Shown: positions 29,059 to 38,924, counted from the first letter of the stretch. The stretch: DNA of 64,000 nucleotides from Brevundimonas sp. EYE_349 (GCF_023147505.1 NZ_JAHXPB010000007.1:1-64000); one strand, 5' to 3'. A program made the numbers and translations. The notes: generated by a model not told the origin, from the letters alone.

Positions 29059-30150
29059 ATGCGTAACCTGTTTCTCGCGACCCTCGGGTTCGTGTTCGCC
29101 GCTGCTCCCGCCCTTGCGGAACCGAACTGGCCCGTCGCCCAACCGGAAACCCAGCAGGTGTCGGCCGAAGGTCTGGCGACGATGGATGCGGCCGTCCGCG
29201 CCGGAAGCTTCCAGAAGATCACCAGCATCCTGATCGCACGCCACGGACGTCTGGTGCACGAGGTCTATTTCGACGCGGCGGGACGCGAAGGACGGCGCAA
29301 CACTCGATCCGTGACCAAGACGGTGACCGCCATGCTGGTCGGCGCCGCCATTGCGCGGGGCGACATCGCCGGGATCGACGCTCCCGTCCTGCCCTTTGTC
29401 GCGGACCACGGGCCGTTCGACAATCCCGATCCGCGCAAGGCGGCGATGACCATCGAAGACCTGTTGACCATGAGCTCACTGCTGGAATGCGACGACGACA
29501 ACTCATTCTCGCGCGGCAACGAGGAGCGGATGTATCTGATCGAGGATTGGGTGAAGTTCGCCATGGACCTGCCGGTGCGCGGCTTTCCCGACTGGATCCC
29601 GCGTCCCGAAAACCAGCCCTATGGCCGGGCCTTCTCCTACTGCACCGCGGGGGTGACGACCCTGGGCGCCGTGGTCCAGTCGGCGACCGGCAGGCCATTG
29701 CAGGATTTCGCCCGCGACGCTCTGTTCGGACCCCTGGGGATCGAGGGTGAGCGCTGGCAGATATCGCCGACCGGCCTGGCTCAGGGCGGTGGCGGCCTGG
29801 GACTGCGCAGCCGCGATCTGTTGACCCTCGGCCAGCTTCTGTTGAACCAGGGGCGGTGGGAAGGTCGTCAGGTCCTGCCTGAGGTCTGGACCCGGGCCAT
29901 GACCACGCCCCACGCCAACGTCGATCCGCAAAAGGGCGACTATGGCTATCTGATCTGGTTGCCGACCCATTCGGTCGCGGGCGCGCCGCATCCCGCCTGG
30001 ACTATGTCGGGCATGGGTGGAAACAAGGTCGCGATCATTCCCGATCTGGACGCGGTGGTGGTTGTGACGACCGAGAACTTCAACGTCCGCAATCCGCACG
30101 GTCTGGCCGATACGCTGATCACCGACCATGTGTTGGCGGCGATGAAATAG
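29059..30150 (+). CDS. exported serine hydrolase of the beta-lactamase (class C-like) family
   Basis: This 363-residue protein has a signal peptide (ending APALAEP) and a penicillin-binding-protein-like fold: SxxK as SVTK in NTRSVTKTVTAM near residue 95, the YxA/YxN-type FSYCTAG, and a late GMGGNK in place of the KTG triad. Relatives are esterases or D-aminopeptidases rather than true beta-lactamases. AAGGA precedes the ATG. It stands alone between an AraC regulator and a DUF2141 gene; control by the AraC regulator is possible but unshown. Confidence 0.88.
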   Translation: MRNLFLATLGFVFAAAPALAEPNWPVAQPETQQVSAEGLATMDAAVRAGSFQKITSILIARHGRLVHEVYFDAAGREGRRNTRSVTKTVTAMLVGAAIARGDIAGIDAPVLPFVADHGPFDNPDPRKAAMTIEDLLTMSSLLECDDDNSFSRGNEERMYLIEDWVKFAMDLPVRGFPDWIPRPENQPYGRAFSYCTAGVTTLGAVVQSATGRPLQDFARDALFGPLGIEGERWQISPTGLAQGGGGLGLRSRDLLTLGQLLLNQGRWEGRQVLPEVWTRAMTTPHANVDPQKGDYGYLIWLPTHSVAGAPHPAWTMSGMGGNKVAIIPDLDAVVVVTTENFNVRNPHGLADTLITDHVLAAMK

Positions 30151-30304
30151 GGCGTTCGTTCGCGCTTCGTCAGTGGACGGGGCCGGTCGTTGGCGAAGGC
30201 GGGGCGTTCATCGCCGCAAGTCAAGTGGCGGCGCGGCGGGGGCGTCGGCAGGGTTTGGTCATCGAGAGCCGGCCGTCGGTTCTCACCCGATCAGGACGCC
30301 GCAT

Positions 30305-30730
30305 ATGAAAACCCTCGCCGCCATCACCCCGACCCTGGCCCTGCTGGTCGCCGCCGTCGCCTCGCCGGCCCCGGCCGCCGATCTGACGATCCAGTTTCCC
30401 GCCGCCGCCCATCAGGGAAAGATCATGGTCGCCCTGTATGACAGCGCGGCCGGCTATGGCGGGCAAGGCGCGCCGGCCAAGGCGGCCATGGTGGATGCGG
30501 CGGCTGGTCAGACCAGTGTCACCTTCGACAGCCTGCCCGACGGCGACTACGCCGTGCGCGCCTTTCACGACCTGAACGGCGACGGCAAGATGAACACCAA
30601 TCCCTTCGGCATGCCGACCGAGCCCTTCGCCTTCTCCAACAATGCGGTGGGCAACATGGGGCCGGCCGGCTGGGACCGCGCCCGCTTCGCCCTGACCGAT
30701 GAGGCCGTCCAGTCCATCGATCTCAAATAA
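30305..30730 (+). CDS. DUF2141 exported protein
   Basis: This 141-residue protein has a signal peptide (ending APAADL) and a single DUF2141 domain: KIMVALYDS, then FDSLPDGDYAVRAFHDLNGD, and MPTEPFAFSNNA. The DLNGDGKMN stretch resembles a calcium-binding loop. The ATG at 30305 directly precedes the signal. It is followed after 36 bp by the carotenoid oxygenase-like gene on the same strand, so they may be co-transcribed, a pairing that fits a lipid or carotenoid-related process. Confidence 0.88.
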   Translation: MKTLAAITPTLALLVAAVASPAPAADLTIQFPAAAHQGKIMVALYDSAAGYGGQGAPAKAAMVDAAAGQTSVTFDSLPDGDYAVRAFHDLNGDGKMNTNPFGMPTEPFAFSNNAVGNMGPAGWDRARFALTDEAVQSIDLK

Positions 30731-30766
30731 GCGCCCGCAGACATCGCCGAAGCCGGAAAGCCGACC

Positions 30767-32239
30767 ATGACCCCCTCCCGCCGTTCCTTCCTGATGGGCG
30801 CCGCCGCCCTGTCCGCCGCCGTGGCCACGCCCGAGGTTGTTCGGGCCGCCGCCGCCCTCGACGCCGCCGCCGGCGCCGACTGGGCCGTGGCCACCGCCGA
30901 CGTCGCCGCGGACTTGCCGCGCCAGGCGATGCGCCTGATCCACGGCCGCGCGCCGGCGGGCCTGGCGGGCGCCCTCTATCGCAATGGGCCCGCCAAATTC
31001 CGGCGGCCGGGCGGCTCGGCCACCCATTGGTTCGACGGTGACGGCATGATGCGCGCCTTCCGCATCCAGGACGGCCAGGCGACGCTGGAGGCCCGGTTCG
31101 CCGATACGCCCAAGCGTCGCACCGAGACCGACCTTGACTCCGTGGTCACGCCCGGCTTCGGCACCAGGGGCGATGCGCGCGCGCGCATCGGCTCCAACGA
31201 CGACGCCAATGCGGCCAACACCGCCGTCATGGTCGCCGGCGACCGCATCTGGGCGTTGTGGGAGGCGGGCTCGCCCCTGGCCATGAGCGCCTCGGACCTG
31301 TCGACGCAAGGGTTCGTCACCTTGCGCGACGATCTGAAGGGCATGCCGTTCCAGGCCCATCCGCGCTATGGCCGGGACGGTTCGATCTGGAACGTGGGGC
31401 TGGCAGGCGACCGGGCCGTGATCTGGCGGCTGAACCCAGACCGCAGCCTGAACGACGCCCAGGTCATCGCCTTGCCGCGCGCCAGCTATATGCACGACTT
31501 CACCGCCACCGATCGCCACATCATCTTGGTGCTTCAGCCTTGGGTGTTCGAAACCCACGCGATGCCGGTGATCTCGGGGCTGGCGTGGCGGCCCGAGATG
31601 GGGACGCAGGTGATGGTGCTGGACAAGGACGACCTGTCCAGCCGCCGCATCTATGATCTGCCCGGCTTCTTCCACTTCCATCTGGGCGACGCCTGGGCCG
31701 AGCGGGACGGAACGATCCGCTTCGACGTGGCGGCCAGCCGCGATCCGCGTTTCGCCGTGGACGGGGCGCGGGTGCTGGTCGAGGGGCGCGGCGTCGTGCC
31801 GGGAGATCCGGCCAAGCTGGCGCTGATCACCCTTTATCCAGACGGTCGGGCCGACATGAACGACAGCGCCGTCGTCGGCGAATTCCCCAAGGCCGATCCC
31901 CGTCGCGCGGGTTTGCGGCGCAGCCTTACCGCCCATACGTCGGGCGAGACGCGGGGCCGGCCCCTGCCGACCGGCCTGGCTGTCCATGACTGGGACAGCG
32001 GACGCTCGCACGCCTTCGAGTTCGGCCTTGATCAGGTGGTTGAGGAGGCGGTCTTCGTGCCCAAGCCGGGGGCGAGCGCCGAACGTGACGCCTGGCTGGT
32101 CGGGCCGTCGGTCAATCTTCGCGACGGCCGCACCGAACTGCACGTCTTCGACTTAGCGCGAATCGAGGATGGGCCGGTGGCGACCTGGCAGGCGGACGCG
32201 GTCCTGCCGGCGGGCTTCCATGGCGTCTGGGCCGGGTGA
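30767..32239 (+). CDS. carotenoid oxygenase-like (RPE65 family) protein with Tat signal
   Basis: This 490-residue protein has a twin-arginine-type start (SRRSFLMGAAALS) and then the seven-bladed carotenoid-cleavage-oxygenase fold. Conserved blocks are YRNGPAKF, HWFDGDGMMRAF, MHDFTATDRH, FHFHLGDAW and the final FHGVWAG; the histidines in these and in PFQAHPR are the likely iron ligands. Such enzymes split carotenoids, apocarotenoids or stilbenes with O2. The export signal suggests periplasmic action. Substrate is unknown. Confidence 0.88.
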   Translation: MTPSRRSFLMGAAALSAAVATPEVVRAAAALDAAAGADWAVATADVAADLPRQAMRLIHGRAPAGLAGALYRNGPAKFRRPGGSATHWFDGDGMMRAFRIQDGQATLEARFADTPKRRTETDLDSVVTPGFGTRGDARARIGSNDDANAANTAVMVAGDRIWALWEAGSPLAMSASDLSTQGFVTLRDDLKGMPFQAHPRYGRDGSIWNVGLAGDRAVIWRLNPDRSLNDAQVIALPRASYMHDFTATDRHIILVLQPWVFETHAMPVISGLAWRPEMGTQVMVLDKDDLSSRRIYDLPGFFHFHLGDAWAERDGTIRFDVAASRDPRFAVDGARVLVEGRGVVPGDPAKLALITLYPDGRADMNDSAVVGEFPKADPRRAGLRRSLTAHTSGETRGRPLPTGLAVHDWDSGRSHAFEFGLDQVVEEAVFVPKPGASAERDAWLVGPSVNLRDGRTELHVFDLARIEDGPVATWQADAVLPAGFHGVWAG

Positions 32240-32305
32240 AGGCGGCGCGGCACAACCCTTGCGCGCCTTCACGGTTCGAAAAGGCTGATGTGCCAAGGTG
32301 ACGCC

Positions 32306-33448
32306 ATGACCCCCGTTCAGACGCCCGCAGATCTCCGACCGATCACCGCCCTGCGGTTCGGCGCCGCCATCTGGGTGGCCATCTACACCTTCTGGGAAAA
32401 CCTGGCCGGGGCGGGCCCGTCGAACCTGGTCGGCAAGGGCTATCTGGGGGTGGAGCTGTTCTTTGTCCTGTCCGGCTTCATCCTGTCACACGTCTATCTC
32501 CAGGCGGCGGGCGAGAAGCGGTTTTCCTATCGGGGCTTCCTGTGGGCGCGGGTGGCGCGAGTCTATCCCTTGCACCTGTTCACCCTGATCGGGGTGGGTG
32601 TTTTGGCGACCGTGGCCATGGCTGCGGGCATGGGCGTGGACCCGAACGTGCGGAACTGGGCGGCTCTGCCGGCCAACCTGCTGATGCTCCATGCCTGGGG
32701 ACTGGCGCCTGTGGCGGGGTGGAACCATCCGTCCTGGTCCATCTCGGCGGAGTGGTTCGCCTATCTGTGCTTCCCGCTCTTCGCCTTCGTGTTCTGGCGG
32801 CTGCGGGCGCGGCCGGTCGCGGCGGCCCTGGGCGCCGCCGCCTTCATGGTCATCTTGTATTTCGGGTTCCACCAGGTCGCGGGCTTTTCCCTGACCGAGG
32901 CGACCATCCAGTGGGGCGCGTTGCGGATCGTGCCGTGCTTCGCCCTCGGCTGCGCCCTGTATCTGGTCTATCGTCGCGCCCCGCTGAAGGCGCCGTGGCT
33001 GTGTTCGGCCGTATCCTTCGGTCTGATGATCCTCAGCGCGGCACTGGGTCTATGGGACGGCGTAACCGTGCTGTTGTCCGGCGCCTTGATCCTATCGCTG
33101 GCCTCTCTGCCGAACGAACGGGCCGGGTGGCTGGCGTCCAGGCCCGCCGTCTATCTGGGTGAGATCAGCTATTCAGTCTATATGGTCTGCGTGCCTTGGA
33201 AGCTGCTTTCGGTCGGGCTGGCCGCCAAGCTGTTCGATGCGCCGGACAAGCAGTTTCAAATTTTCGTGTGGTTGGGCGTCGTGGCGCTGCTGCCGGTCGC
33301 TGCGGCGGTATCCTACCATCTGGTCGAACGCCCGGCGCGCAAGGCTTTGCGCGGATTGGCCGAAAAGAAAGCCCACAGCGCAATCCACAGACTGCCGCAC
33401 GGCGATATGCCGAAACAACTTGCTACGGGCCGTGATCCCATGGCCTAA
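32306..33448 (+). CDS. acyltransferase-3 (OafA/YrhL-like) membrane protein
   Basis: This 380-residue protein has about ten transmembrane segments and the family's N-terminal signature: ITALRFGAAIWV, then GYLGVELFFVLSGFILSHVY (the catalytic RFxxA-type start and FFVLSGF). Such proteins move acyl groups onto sugars, peptidoglycan or exopolysaccharide. The ATG at 32306 has AAGGTG at good spacing; an ATG at 32288 is less likely. Confidence 0.9.
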   Translation: MTPVQTPADLRPITALRFGAAIWVAIYTFWENLAGAGPSNLVGKGYLGVELFFVLSGFILSHVYLQAAGEKRFSYRGFLWARVARVYPLHLFTLIGVGVLATVAMAAGMGVDPNVRNWAALPANLLMLHAWGLAPVAGWNHPSWSISAEWFAYLCFPLFAFVFWRLRARPVAAALGAAAFMVILYFGFHQVAGFSLTEATIQWGALRIVPCFALGCALYLVYRRAPLKAPWLCSAVSFGLMILSAALGLWDGVTVLLSGALILSLASLPNERAGWLASRPAVYLGEISYSVYMVCVPWKLLSVGLAAKLFDAPDKQFQIFVWLGVVALLPVAAAVSYHLVERPARKALRGLAEKKAHSAIHRLPHGDMPKQLATGRDPMA

Positions 33449-33483
33449 AGGGCGCCTCATAGACGGGTCGGGATACCCTAGGC

Positions 33484-34014
33484 ATGACGAAACGGCTCAA
33501 AGCCGCCGCGGTTGCGGCGACCCTCGGTTTTTTCGCGCTGGGGGCCGTCCCGTCCACCGCAAAGGCCGATGAGCCGTATTGGCAGTGCGTAACCTTCGCC
33601 CGCATGTTCTCGGGCATCAACATCTTCGGCGACGCCTGGACCTGGTGGCGCCAAGCCACCGCCAACTTCCGCACCGGCAAGGCGCCTGAGACCGGCTCGG
33701 TCCTGGTCTTCCGCCCCGAGGGCCGCATGAGCCGGGGCCACGTCGCCGTCGTCTCCGACATCCTGACCGACCGCGTGGTCCGCGTGACCCACGCCAACTG
33801 GGGCGGCAGCCGCGGCAAGGTCGAGGAGAACGTCACCGTCGTCGACGTCTCGCCCTCGAACGACTGGTCGCAGGTCAAGGTCTGGTACAATCCGATCAAT
33901 GATCTGGGCGCCACGGTCTATCCGACCTACGGCTTCATCTACAAAGGCGCCCGCGACGCCTTCGACGCCGGCCGGCAGATGGCCGCCAACGTCTCGATCC
34001 AGAGCCAGCATTAA
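33484..34014 (+). CDS. secreted CHAP-domain protein
   Basis: After a signal peptide (ending PSTAKA), this 176-residue protein carries a CHAP amidase/endopeptidase domain: Cys in YWQCVTFARMFSG, His in GRMSRGHVAVVSD, and the closing VTHANWGG motif with the catalytic Asn. CHAP enzymes cut peptidoglycan cross-bridges or stem peptides. No wall-binding domain is present. Confidence 0.88.
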   Translation: MTKRLKAAAVAATLGFFALGAVPSTAKADEPYWQCVTFARMFSGINIFGDAWTWWRQATANFRTGKAPETGSVLVFRPEGRMSRGHVAVVSDILTDRVVRVTHANWGGSRGKVEENVTVVDVSPSNDWSQVKVWYNPINDLGATVYPTYGFIYKGARDAFDAGRQMAANVSIQSQH

Positions 34015-34060
34015 GAACCCTCCGGCTTGCGCCGTCCGTCGCTGCGGGCGATAGGCGGGC

Positions 34061-34858
34061 ATGACCCAATCCAGCGACATCACCTACGCCGGCTATCTGG
34101 CGTTGGACGACCTGCTTTCGACGCAGCATCCGCTGTCGGACCAGCACGACGAGATGCTGTTCGTCGTCATCCACCAGACCAAGGAACTGTGGCTCAAGCA
34201 GATCCTGCACGAGGTGGCGCTGGCCCAGTCCATGGTGCGGGGCGGCGATCTGGTGCCGGCCTACAAGAGTCTGGCGCGGGTGTCGCGCATCCAGGCGGTG
34301 ATGACCCAGAGCTGGGATATCCTGTCGACCATGACCCCCGCCGACTATCTGCGGTTCCGCGGATCGCTCGGCTCCTCCTCGGGCTTCCAGAGCGATCAGT
34401 TCCGTCGGCTGGAGGCCATGCTGGGTTTGAAGGACGCCAGCTTCCTGAATTTCCACGTCGACCGGCCCGAGGCCCTTGCCGCGCTGGAGGCGGCCATCGC
34501 GGCCCCCAGCCTGTACGACGACGCCCTGGCCCAGCTGGCGAAGGCCGGGCTGCCGGTGCCGAGCGAGGTTCTGAACCGCGACGTGACCCGGCCCTATGAC
34601 CCATCGGACGCCGTCGAGGCGGCCTGGCTCGAGGTCTATCGCGACACCGAAACCTACTGGGCGCTGTATCAGCTGGCCGAGAAGCTGGTCGATCTGGACG
34701 ACGCCCTTTTGACCTGGCGGCACAAGCACGTCGTCACGGTCGAGCGGATCATCGGTCGGCGTCGCGGCACGGGCGGCACCGAGGGCGCGGCCTATCTGGC
34801 CTCGACCCTGACCAAGCGCTGTTTCCCGGAGCTGTGGTCCCTTCGCACCAAACTTTGA
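34061..34858 (+). CDS. kynA: tryptophan 2,3-dioxygenase
   Basis: This haem dioxygenase opens the indole ring of tryptophan to N-formylkynurenine. Family blocks present are HPLSDQHDEMLFVVIHQTKE, LWLKQILHE, FRGSLGSSSGFQS, and the haem-ligand region TWRHKHVVTVERIIG, with GTGGTEGAAYL near the end. Length is 265 residues. No kynureninase or formamidase lies next to it. Confidence 0.95.
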   Translation: MTQSSDITYAGYLALDDLLSTQHPLSDQHDEMLFVVIHQTKELWLKQILHEVALAQSMVRGGDLVPAYKSLARVSRIQAVMTQSWDILSTMTPADYLRFRGSLGSSSGFQSDQFRRLEAMLGLKDASFLNFHVDRPEALAALEAAIAAPSLYDDALAQLAKAGLPVPSEVLNRDVTRPYDPSDAVEAAWLEVYRDTETYWALYQLAEKLVDLDDALLTWRHKHVVTVERIIGRRRGTGGTEGAAYLASTLTKRCFPELWSLRTKL

Positions 34859-34930
34859 TGTCGCAGGGCGAAACCTTCGTCTCGCCCGGCCATTTCGCCG
34901 TTCGACCGCAACAGCGGAAGGAAGACCGAG

Positions 34931-35416
34931 ATGACCAATCCCAACGCCCATGACATCAAGGTCCTGAACGGCCTGATCGACACCACCCTGGACAGCGCAG
35001 ACGGCTATCGCGAGGCCGCCGAACAGACCCAGGATCCTCACTATCGCACCCTGTTCGAGCGCCGGGCCGGCGAGCGCCAGCAGGTGGTCGAAGACCTGTC
35101 CGCCGCCGTGCGCGGCCTGGGCGGCGATCCCGAACCGCACGGCTCCATCCTGGCCAAGGCGCACCGCGCCTTTCTTGATGTGAAGCACGCCTTGCTGCGT
35201 AACGACGATTCCGTCGTCGGCTCGATCAACTCGGGCGAAGGTTTCATCGCCGGCAAATACGAAAAGGCGCTGGAGGACACCGGCATTTCCGCCACCACGC
35301 GTGAAACGGTCCGTCGCGCCTATGCCGCCGTCAAGATCGAGCATGACCAGATGGAGGCGCTGAAACACAGTCTTCAGGGTCAGCGGGACGCCGACAATCC
35401 CCTGTTCCCGCAATAG
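34931..35416 (+). CDS. PA2169-family (DUF2383) four-helix protein
   Basis: This 161-residue, all-helical, soluble protein shows the family pattern VLNGLIDTTLDSADGYREAA, then ERRAGERQQVVEDLSAAVR and EKALEDTGISATTRETVRR. It resembles ferritin-like bundles but lacks a full set of clear metal ligands. Related proteins are often stress-induced. A GGAAG ribosome site precedes the ATG. Confidence 0.85.
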   Translation: MTNPNAHDIKVLNGLIDTTLDSADGYREAAEQTQDPHYRTLFERRAGERQQVVEDLSAAVRGLGGDPEPHGSILAKAHRAFLDVKHALLRNDDSVVGSINSGEGFIAGKYEKALEDTGISATTRETVRRAYAAVKIEHDQMEALKHSLQGQRDADNPLFPQ

Positions 35417-35440
35417 CGCCTGACATCAGTGTGAAACGAA

Positions 35441-35470
35441 AAAAGGCCCCGGCGTTCGCCGGGGCCTTTG
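35441..35470. terminator. bidirectional intrinsic terminator
   Basis: GGCCCCGGCG and CGCCGGGGCC form a near-perfect stem. On the minus strand it is followed by a run of six T, ending the rplS transcript; on the plus strand TTTG follows, ending the DUF2383 gene. Confidence 0.9.
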
Positions 35471-35494
35471 TCGTCTTGGGTCGGAAGCCGCGAC

Positions 35495-35920
35495 TTAGGC
35501 TTCTTCGCCGGCCTTGTCGGCCGAACCCGTTTCCGGGACCACGGCGCCCTTGGCCGGGCGGACCGTCTGGCGTTCGGCGATACGCGCCGACTTGCCGCGA
35601 CGATCGCGCAGATAATAGAGCTTGGCGCGACGCACGACGCCGCGGCGCTTCACTTCGATCGACTCGATGTTCGGCGACAGGATGGGGAAGCGGCGCTCGA
35701 CGCCTTCGCCGAACGAGATTTTGCGGACCGTGAAGGTTTCGCTGATGCCGCCGCCGTCGCGGGCGATGCAGACGCCTTCGAAGGCCTGAACGCGCTCGCG
35801 CTCGCCTTCCTTGATCTTCACATTGACGCGCAGGGTGTCGCCGGGCTGGAATTCCGGGATTTTGCGTTCGCCCAGGACGCGGGCTTTTTCTTCGGCGTCC
35901 AGCTGTTGAACGATGTTCAT
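35495..35920 (-). CDS. rplS: 50S ribosomal protein L19
   Basis: This is a clear L19: [20 protein letters not shown] at the start, then [52 protein letters not shown] and [19 protein letters not shown]. The C-terminal ~25 residues are an extension beyond the E. coli length. It follows trmD by one base, as is usual in the rpsP-rimM-trmD-rplS order; rpsP and rimM are not next to them here. Confidence 0.96.
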   Translation of the reverse strand: MNIVQQLDAEEKARVLGERKIPEFQPGDTLRVNVKIKEGERERVQAFEGVCIARDGGGISETFTVRKISFGEGVERRFPILSPNIESIEVKRRGVVRRAKLYYLRDRRGKSARIAERQTVRPAKGAVVPETGSADKAGEEA

Positions 35921-35921
35921 T

Positions 35922-36647
35922 TCATTTCTCCTCGGGCTTTGCGCCCTTTAGCTGTGAGTTGGCGAGATGCGCCTGCCAGAGGTCCGGCCGCCGCTCCCGC
36001 GTAGTCGTCTCCCGCTGCGCCTCGCGCCATCCCGCGATCTTCTTGTGATCGCCCGACAGCAGCACCTCGGGTATCTCAAGCCCCTCGAACGTCCGCGGTC
36101 GCGTGTACTGCGGGTGTTCCAGAAGCCCGTCCTCGAAGCTTTCGGACGACAGGCTGTCGCCTGAACCGAGCACGCCGGGGATCAGTCTTACGCACGCCTC
36201 GATCGCGACCATCGCCGCCGCCTCGCCGCCGGCGAGAACCGCGTCTCCGACCGAGACCTCCTCGAACCCGCGTGCGTCGAGCACCCGCTGATCCACCCCC
36301 TCGAAACGGCCGCACAGCACGACGATCCCGTCGGCCTTGGCCCATGCCTTGACGCGCGCCTGGGTCAGGGGCCTGCCCCTGGCGCTCATGTACAAAAGCG
36401 GCCGTTTGGGTCCCGGCAGGCTATCGACCGCCCGAGCCACAACGTCCGCCTTAAGCACAGCACCCGGCCCGCCACCCGCAGGGGTGTCGTCCAGGAAGCC
36501 GCGCGTATCTGTGGAAAAGGCGCGAATGTCAACCGTTTCCAGGCTCCACAAGCCCTTCTCGCGCCAGGCCGTGCCGATCAGCGACACGCCGAGCGGGCCG
36601 GGAAAGGCGTCGGGAAACATGGTCAGGACGGTTGCGGTGAAGGGCAT
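35922..36647 (-). CDS. trmD: tRNA (guanosine(37)-N1)-methyltransferase TrmD
   Basis: This trefoil-knot SPOUT methyltransferase makes m1G37. Signature blocks are [59 protein letters not shown] and [12 protein letters not shown], with the knot residues intact, and [20 protein letters not shown]. Length is 241 residues. It is coupled to rplS (one-base gap). Confidence 0.96.
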   Translation of the reverse strand: MPFTATVLTMFPDAFPGPLGVSLIGTAWREKGLWSLETVDIRAFSTDTRGFLDDTPAGGGPGAVLKADVVARAVDSLPGPKRPLLYMSARGRPLTQARVKAWAKADGIVVLCGRFEGVDQRVLDARGFEEVSVGDAVLAGGEAAAMVAIEACVRLIPGVLGSGDSLSSESFEDGLLEHPQYTRPRTFEGLEIPEVLLSGDHKKIAGWREAQRETTTRERRPDLWQAHLANSQLKGAKPEEK

Positions 36648-36691
36648 GTCGCGCGCCCTTTACCGCTCCGTGACCGGAAAGGCGAGCCGGG

Positions 36692-38527
36692 TCAGGTCGT
36701 CGGCGCCCCGCCGCCCGCCGCGATCCAGGCGTTGACCTGATCCTCCAGCACGTCCAGTGGAACCGAGCCGGAGCCCAGCACGACCGCGTGGAAGTCCTTG
36801 ATGTCGAAACGGTCGCCCAGCGCCGTCCTGGCCCGATCGCGCAGTTCCTCGATCTTCAGCTCGCCGATCTTGTAGCTGGTCGCCTGACCAGGGTTGGTGA
36901 TGTAGCGCTCGACCTCCTTCTCGATGTCGCGTTCCGACAGCAGGGAGTTCTGGCGGAAATAGTCCATCGCCTGTTCCCGGCTCCAGCGCTTGGCGTGCAG
37001 GCCGGTGTCCGTCACCAGCCGCACCGCGCGCCACAACTCGGTCGAGAGGCGGCCGAAGTCGGAATAGGGGTCCTGATAGAAGCCCATCTCCTTGCCCAAA
37101 CGTTCGGCGTACAGGCCCCAGCCTTCGGCATAGGCGCCATAGCCGCCGAACCGGCGGAAGCGCGGCAGCCCCTCGATCTCCTGGGCATAGGCGATCTGGA
37201 AATGGTGGCCGGGCGCGCCTTCGTGATAGCTGATGCCTTCGATCTGAGGCTTCAGCACCTGGGTCATGTCCGACAGATTGACGTAGTAGATGCCCGGCCG
37301 CGACCCGTCCGGCGCGGGCGAGTTGTAGAAGGCGATCGATGCCGTCGCCTCGCGGAACGGCTCGACCGCCCGCACCTCCAGCGCCGCCTTGGGCAGGGTC
37401 GAGAACCATTGCGGCGCCGCCGCCATAACCTGGGCGATGAAGCCGCGCGCGTCGGTCAGATACTGTTCCTTGCCTTCGGGCGTGTTCGGATACTGGAAGC
37501 GCGGATCGGTCTTCAGGAAGACGAAGAAATCCTGCAGCGAGCCAGTGAAGCCCACCTGGGTCTTGATCGTCTCCATCTCGGCCTGGACGCGGGCCACCTC
37601 GGCCAGGCCGATCTGGTGGATCTGGTCGGCGGTCAGGTCGGTGGTGGTCGAAAGCTTGAGCCGGGCGTTGTAATAGTCTTCGCCCTGCGGCAGGCGCCAC
37701 ACGCCCGCGTCGCTGTCGGCCTGGGGCTGAACCTCCGCCAGGGCTGTCAGAACGGTCTCGAACCCGGCCTTGTAGGGGCCGGTCAAGGCGGCGCGGCCTT
37801 CCGGCAGCAGCCGGTCCTTCGTCGCCTGATCCGTCTCCAGCGCCGCGACCTTCTTGTTGAAGTCGGCCCAGACCGGATTGTCGGCGCCTTCGTCGAACGG
37901 GGAGCCGGAGATGACGTTGCGGGTGTTGGCGATGGACGGGGCGAAGACGAACCGGGGCGAGACGACGCCCGCCGCCGCGCGCTGACGCAGTTCCTCGGCG
38001 ACCTGATCCATCTGCACCTCGGCGGCCCGGATGCGCGCGACATAGGCTTCGGCGTCCGCGACGCTGGCGACGCGGTGGTTGTTGATCAGAAAGACCGGCA
38101 GGCTGGTGGTCGGATTGCCGTTGGCCGCGAACTGAAAGCCCCAGTCGCGCCACTGGTTCGACAGCCGCGCCTGATCGACGCCGTATTCGAACATTCGCCA
38201 GGACAGCCGCGCCTGCGGCCCCAGCTTCTGCGGATCGAACTGGGCCTTCATCTGCGCCAACTGGGCTTCCTGCAGAGCCAGGGCGCGGTCTGCGGCGGCG
38301 TCCGACACATCGTCCAGCTTGTCGTAGTCTGTCTTGATCCCCAGCGACGTCATCTGCTGCGGGCTCAGCGCGATCCGCGCCTGGAAGGCCTGTTCGAAGA
38401 AGGCGTTCAGCCGCGCGTCCTCGCTGAGGGCCTGTTCGGCGGGCGGTGTCGCCGGCGCTTGCGCCATGACGGGCGTGGCGGCCAGCACCGCCATCATGGC
38501 GGCGGACGAGATCAAAAGACGACGCAT
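36692..38527 (-). CDS. DUF885-family exported protein (putative metallopeptidase)
   Basis: This 611-residue protein has a signal peptide (ending TPVMAQ) and a DUF885 domain whose zinc-like motif is SYHEGAPGHHFQ near residue 410, with a later YAEGWGLYAERLG block. DUF885 proteins resemble M32/M3-type peptidases in having HExxH-related motifs (here HEGxPGHH). The ATG at 38527 follows GGAGGGG and starts the signal; a longer frame upstream is a shadow of other genes. Substrate unknown. Confidence 0.88.
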   Translation of the reverse strand: MRRLLISSAAMMAVLAATPVMAQAPATPPAEQALSEDARLNAFFEQAFQARIALSPQQMTSLGIKTDYDKLDDVSDAAADRALALQEAQLAQMKAQFDPQKLGPQARLSWRMFEYGVDQARLSNQWRDWGFQFAANGNPTTSLPVFLINNHRVASVADAEAYVARIRAAEVQMDQVAEELRQRAAAGVVSPRFVFAPSIANTRNVISGSPFDEGADNPVWADFNKKVAALETDQATKDRLLPEGRAALTGPYKAGFETVLTALAEVQPQADSDAGVWRLPQGEDYYNARLKLSTTTDLTADQIHQIGLAEVARVQAEMETIKTQVGFTGSLQDFFVFLKTDPRFQYPNTPEGKEQYLTDARGFIAQVMAAAPQWFSTLPKAALEVRAVEPFREATASIAFYNSPAPDGSRPGIYYVNLSDMTQVLKPQIEGISYHEGAPGHHFQIAYAQEIEGLPRFRRFGGYGAYAEGWGLYAERLGKEMGFYQDPYSDFGRLSTELWRAVRLVTDTGLHAKRWSREQAMDYFRQNSLLSERDIEKEVERYITNPGQATSYKIGELKIEELRDRARTALGDRFDIKDFHAVVLGSGSVPLDVLEDQVNAWIAAGGGAPTT

Positions 38528-38731
38528 GAACAACCCCTCCAAAAACAGGGGGGCACCTTCGGGCCATCGTCGGGCCGACACAAGCGTCAGGCGCCTCAGG
38601 CGTGGCGGCATTGCGCCGCGCGGGCGCGCCCTGAAATCCTGGCGGCGCATATCTCGTTTCGAGGAATGCAACCCGAAGCCCGGATCGGCGTTTGGACGGA
38701 GCTTGACCATACCAACAAAGGGGTTCCCCAA

Positions 38732-38869
38732 ATGCGCAAGATCATCACCCTGTCCATCGTCGCCGCCGCCCTGGCCGTTTCGGCCTGCAACACCATCGCC
38801 GGCGCCGGTCGCGACGTCTCGGCCGCCGGTTCGGCCGTGACCCAGGGCGCCAACGACGCCAAGCGCTAA
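38732..38869 (+). CDS. entericidin-like small lipoprotein
   Basis: This 45-residue protein begins MRKIITLSIVAAALAVSAC, a lipobox, then a short Gly/Ala/Asp-rich tail (NTIAGAGRDVSAAG...). It matches entericidin A/B-type lipoproteins, which are anchored in the outer membrane. A strong terminator follows its stop. Real despite its size because the lipobox, length and terminator agree. Confidence 0.85.
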   Translation: MRKIITLSIVAAALAVSACNTIAGAGRDVSAAGSAVTQGANDAKR

Positions 38870-38892
38870 GCTTCGGCGAACGCTCGATCTGG

Positions 38893-38924
38893 AAAGGCCC
38901 GTCGGAGATCCGACGGGCCTTTCT
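38893..38924 (+). terminator. intrinsic terminator after the entericidin-like gene
   Basis: AAAGGCCCGTCGGA pairs perfectly with TCCGACGGGCCTTT around GA, followed by CTCG. The strong stem with T-run lies 23 bp past the stop codon. Confidence 0.88.

Noticed and set aside
30221..32143. 640-codon open frame on the minus strand
   Set aside because: It is antisense to the DUF2141 and carotenoid-oxygenase-like genes, which have signals and motifs; the shadow has none.
33935..35413. 492-codon open frame on the minus strand
   Set aside because: It is antisense to tryptophan dioxygenase and the DUF2383 gene; no motif or start signal.
36788..38869. 693-codon open frame on the plus strand
   Set aside because: It is antisense to the DUF885 gene. 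Only its last 45 codons (from 38732) are a real gene, the entericidin-like lipoprotein.
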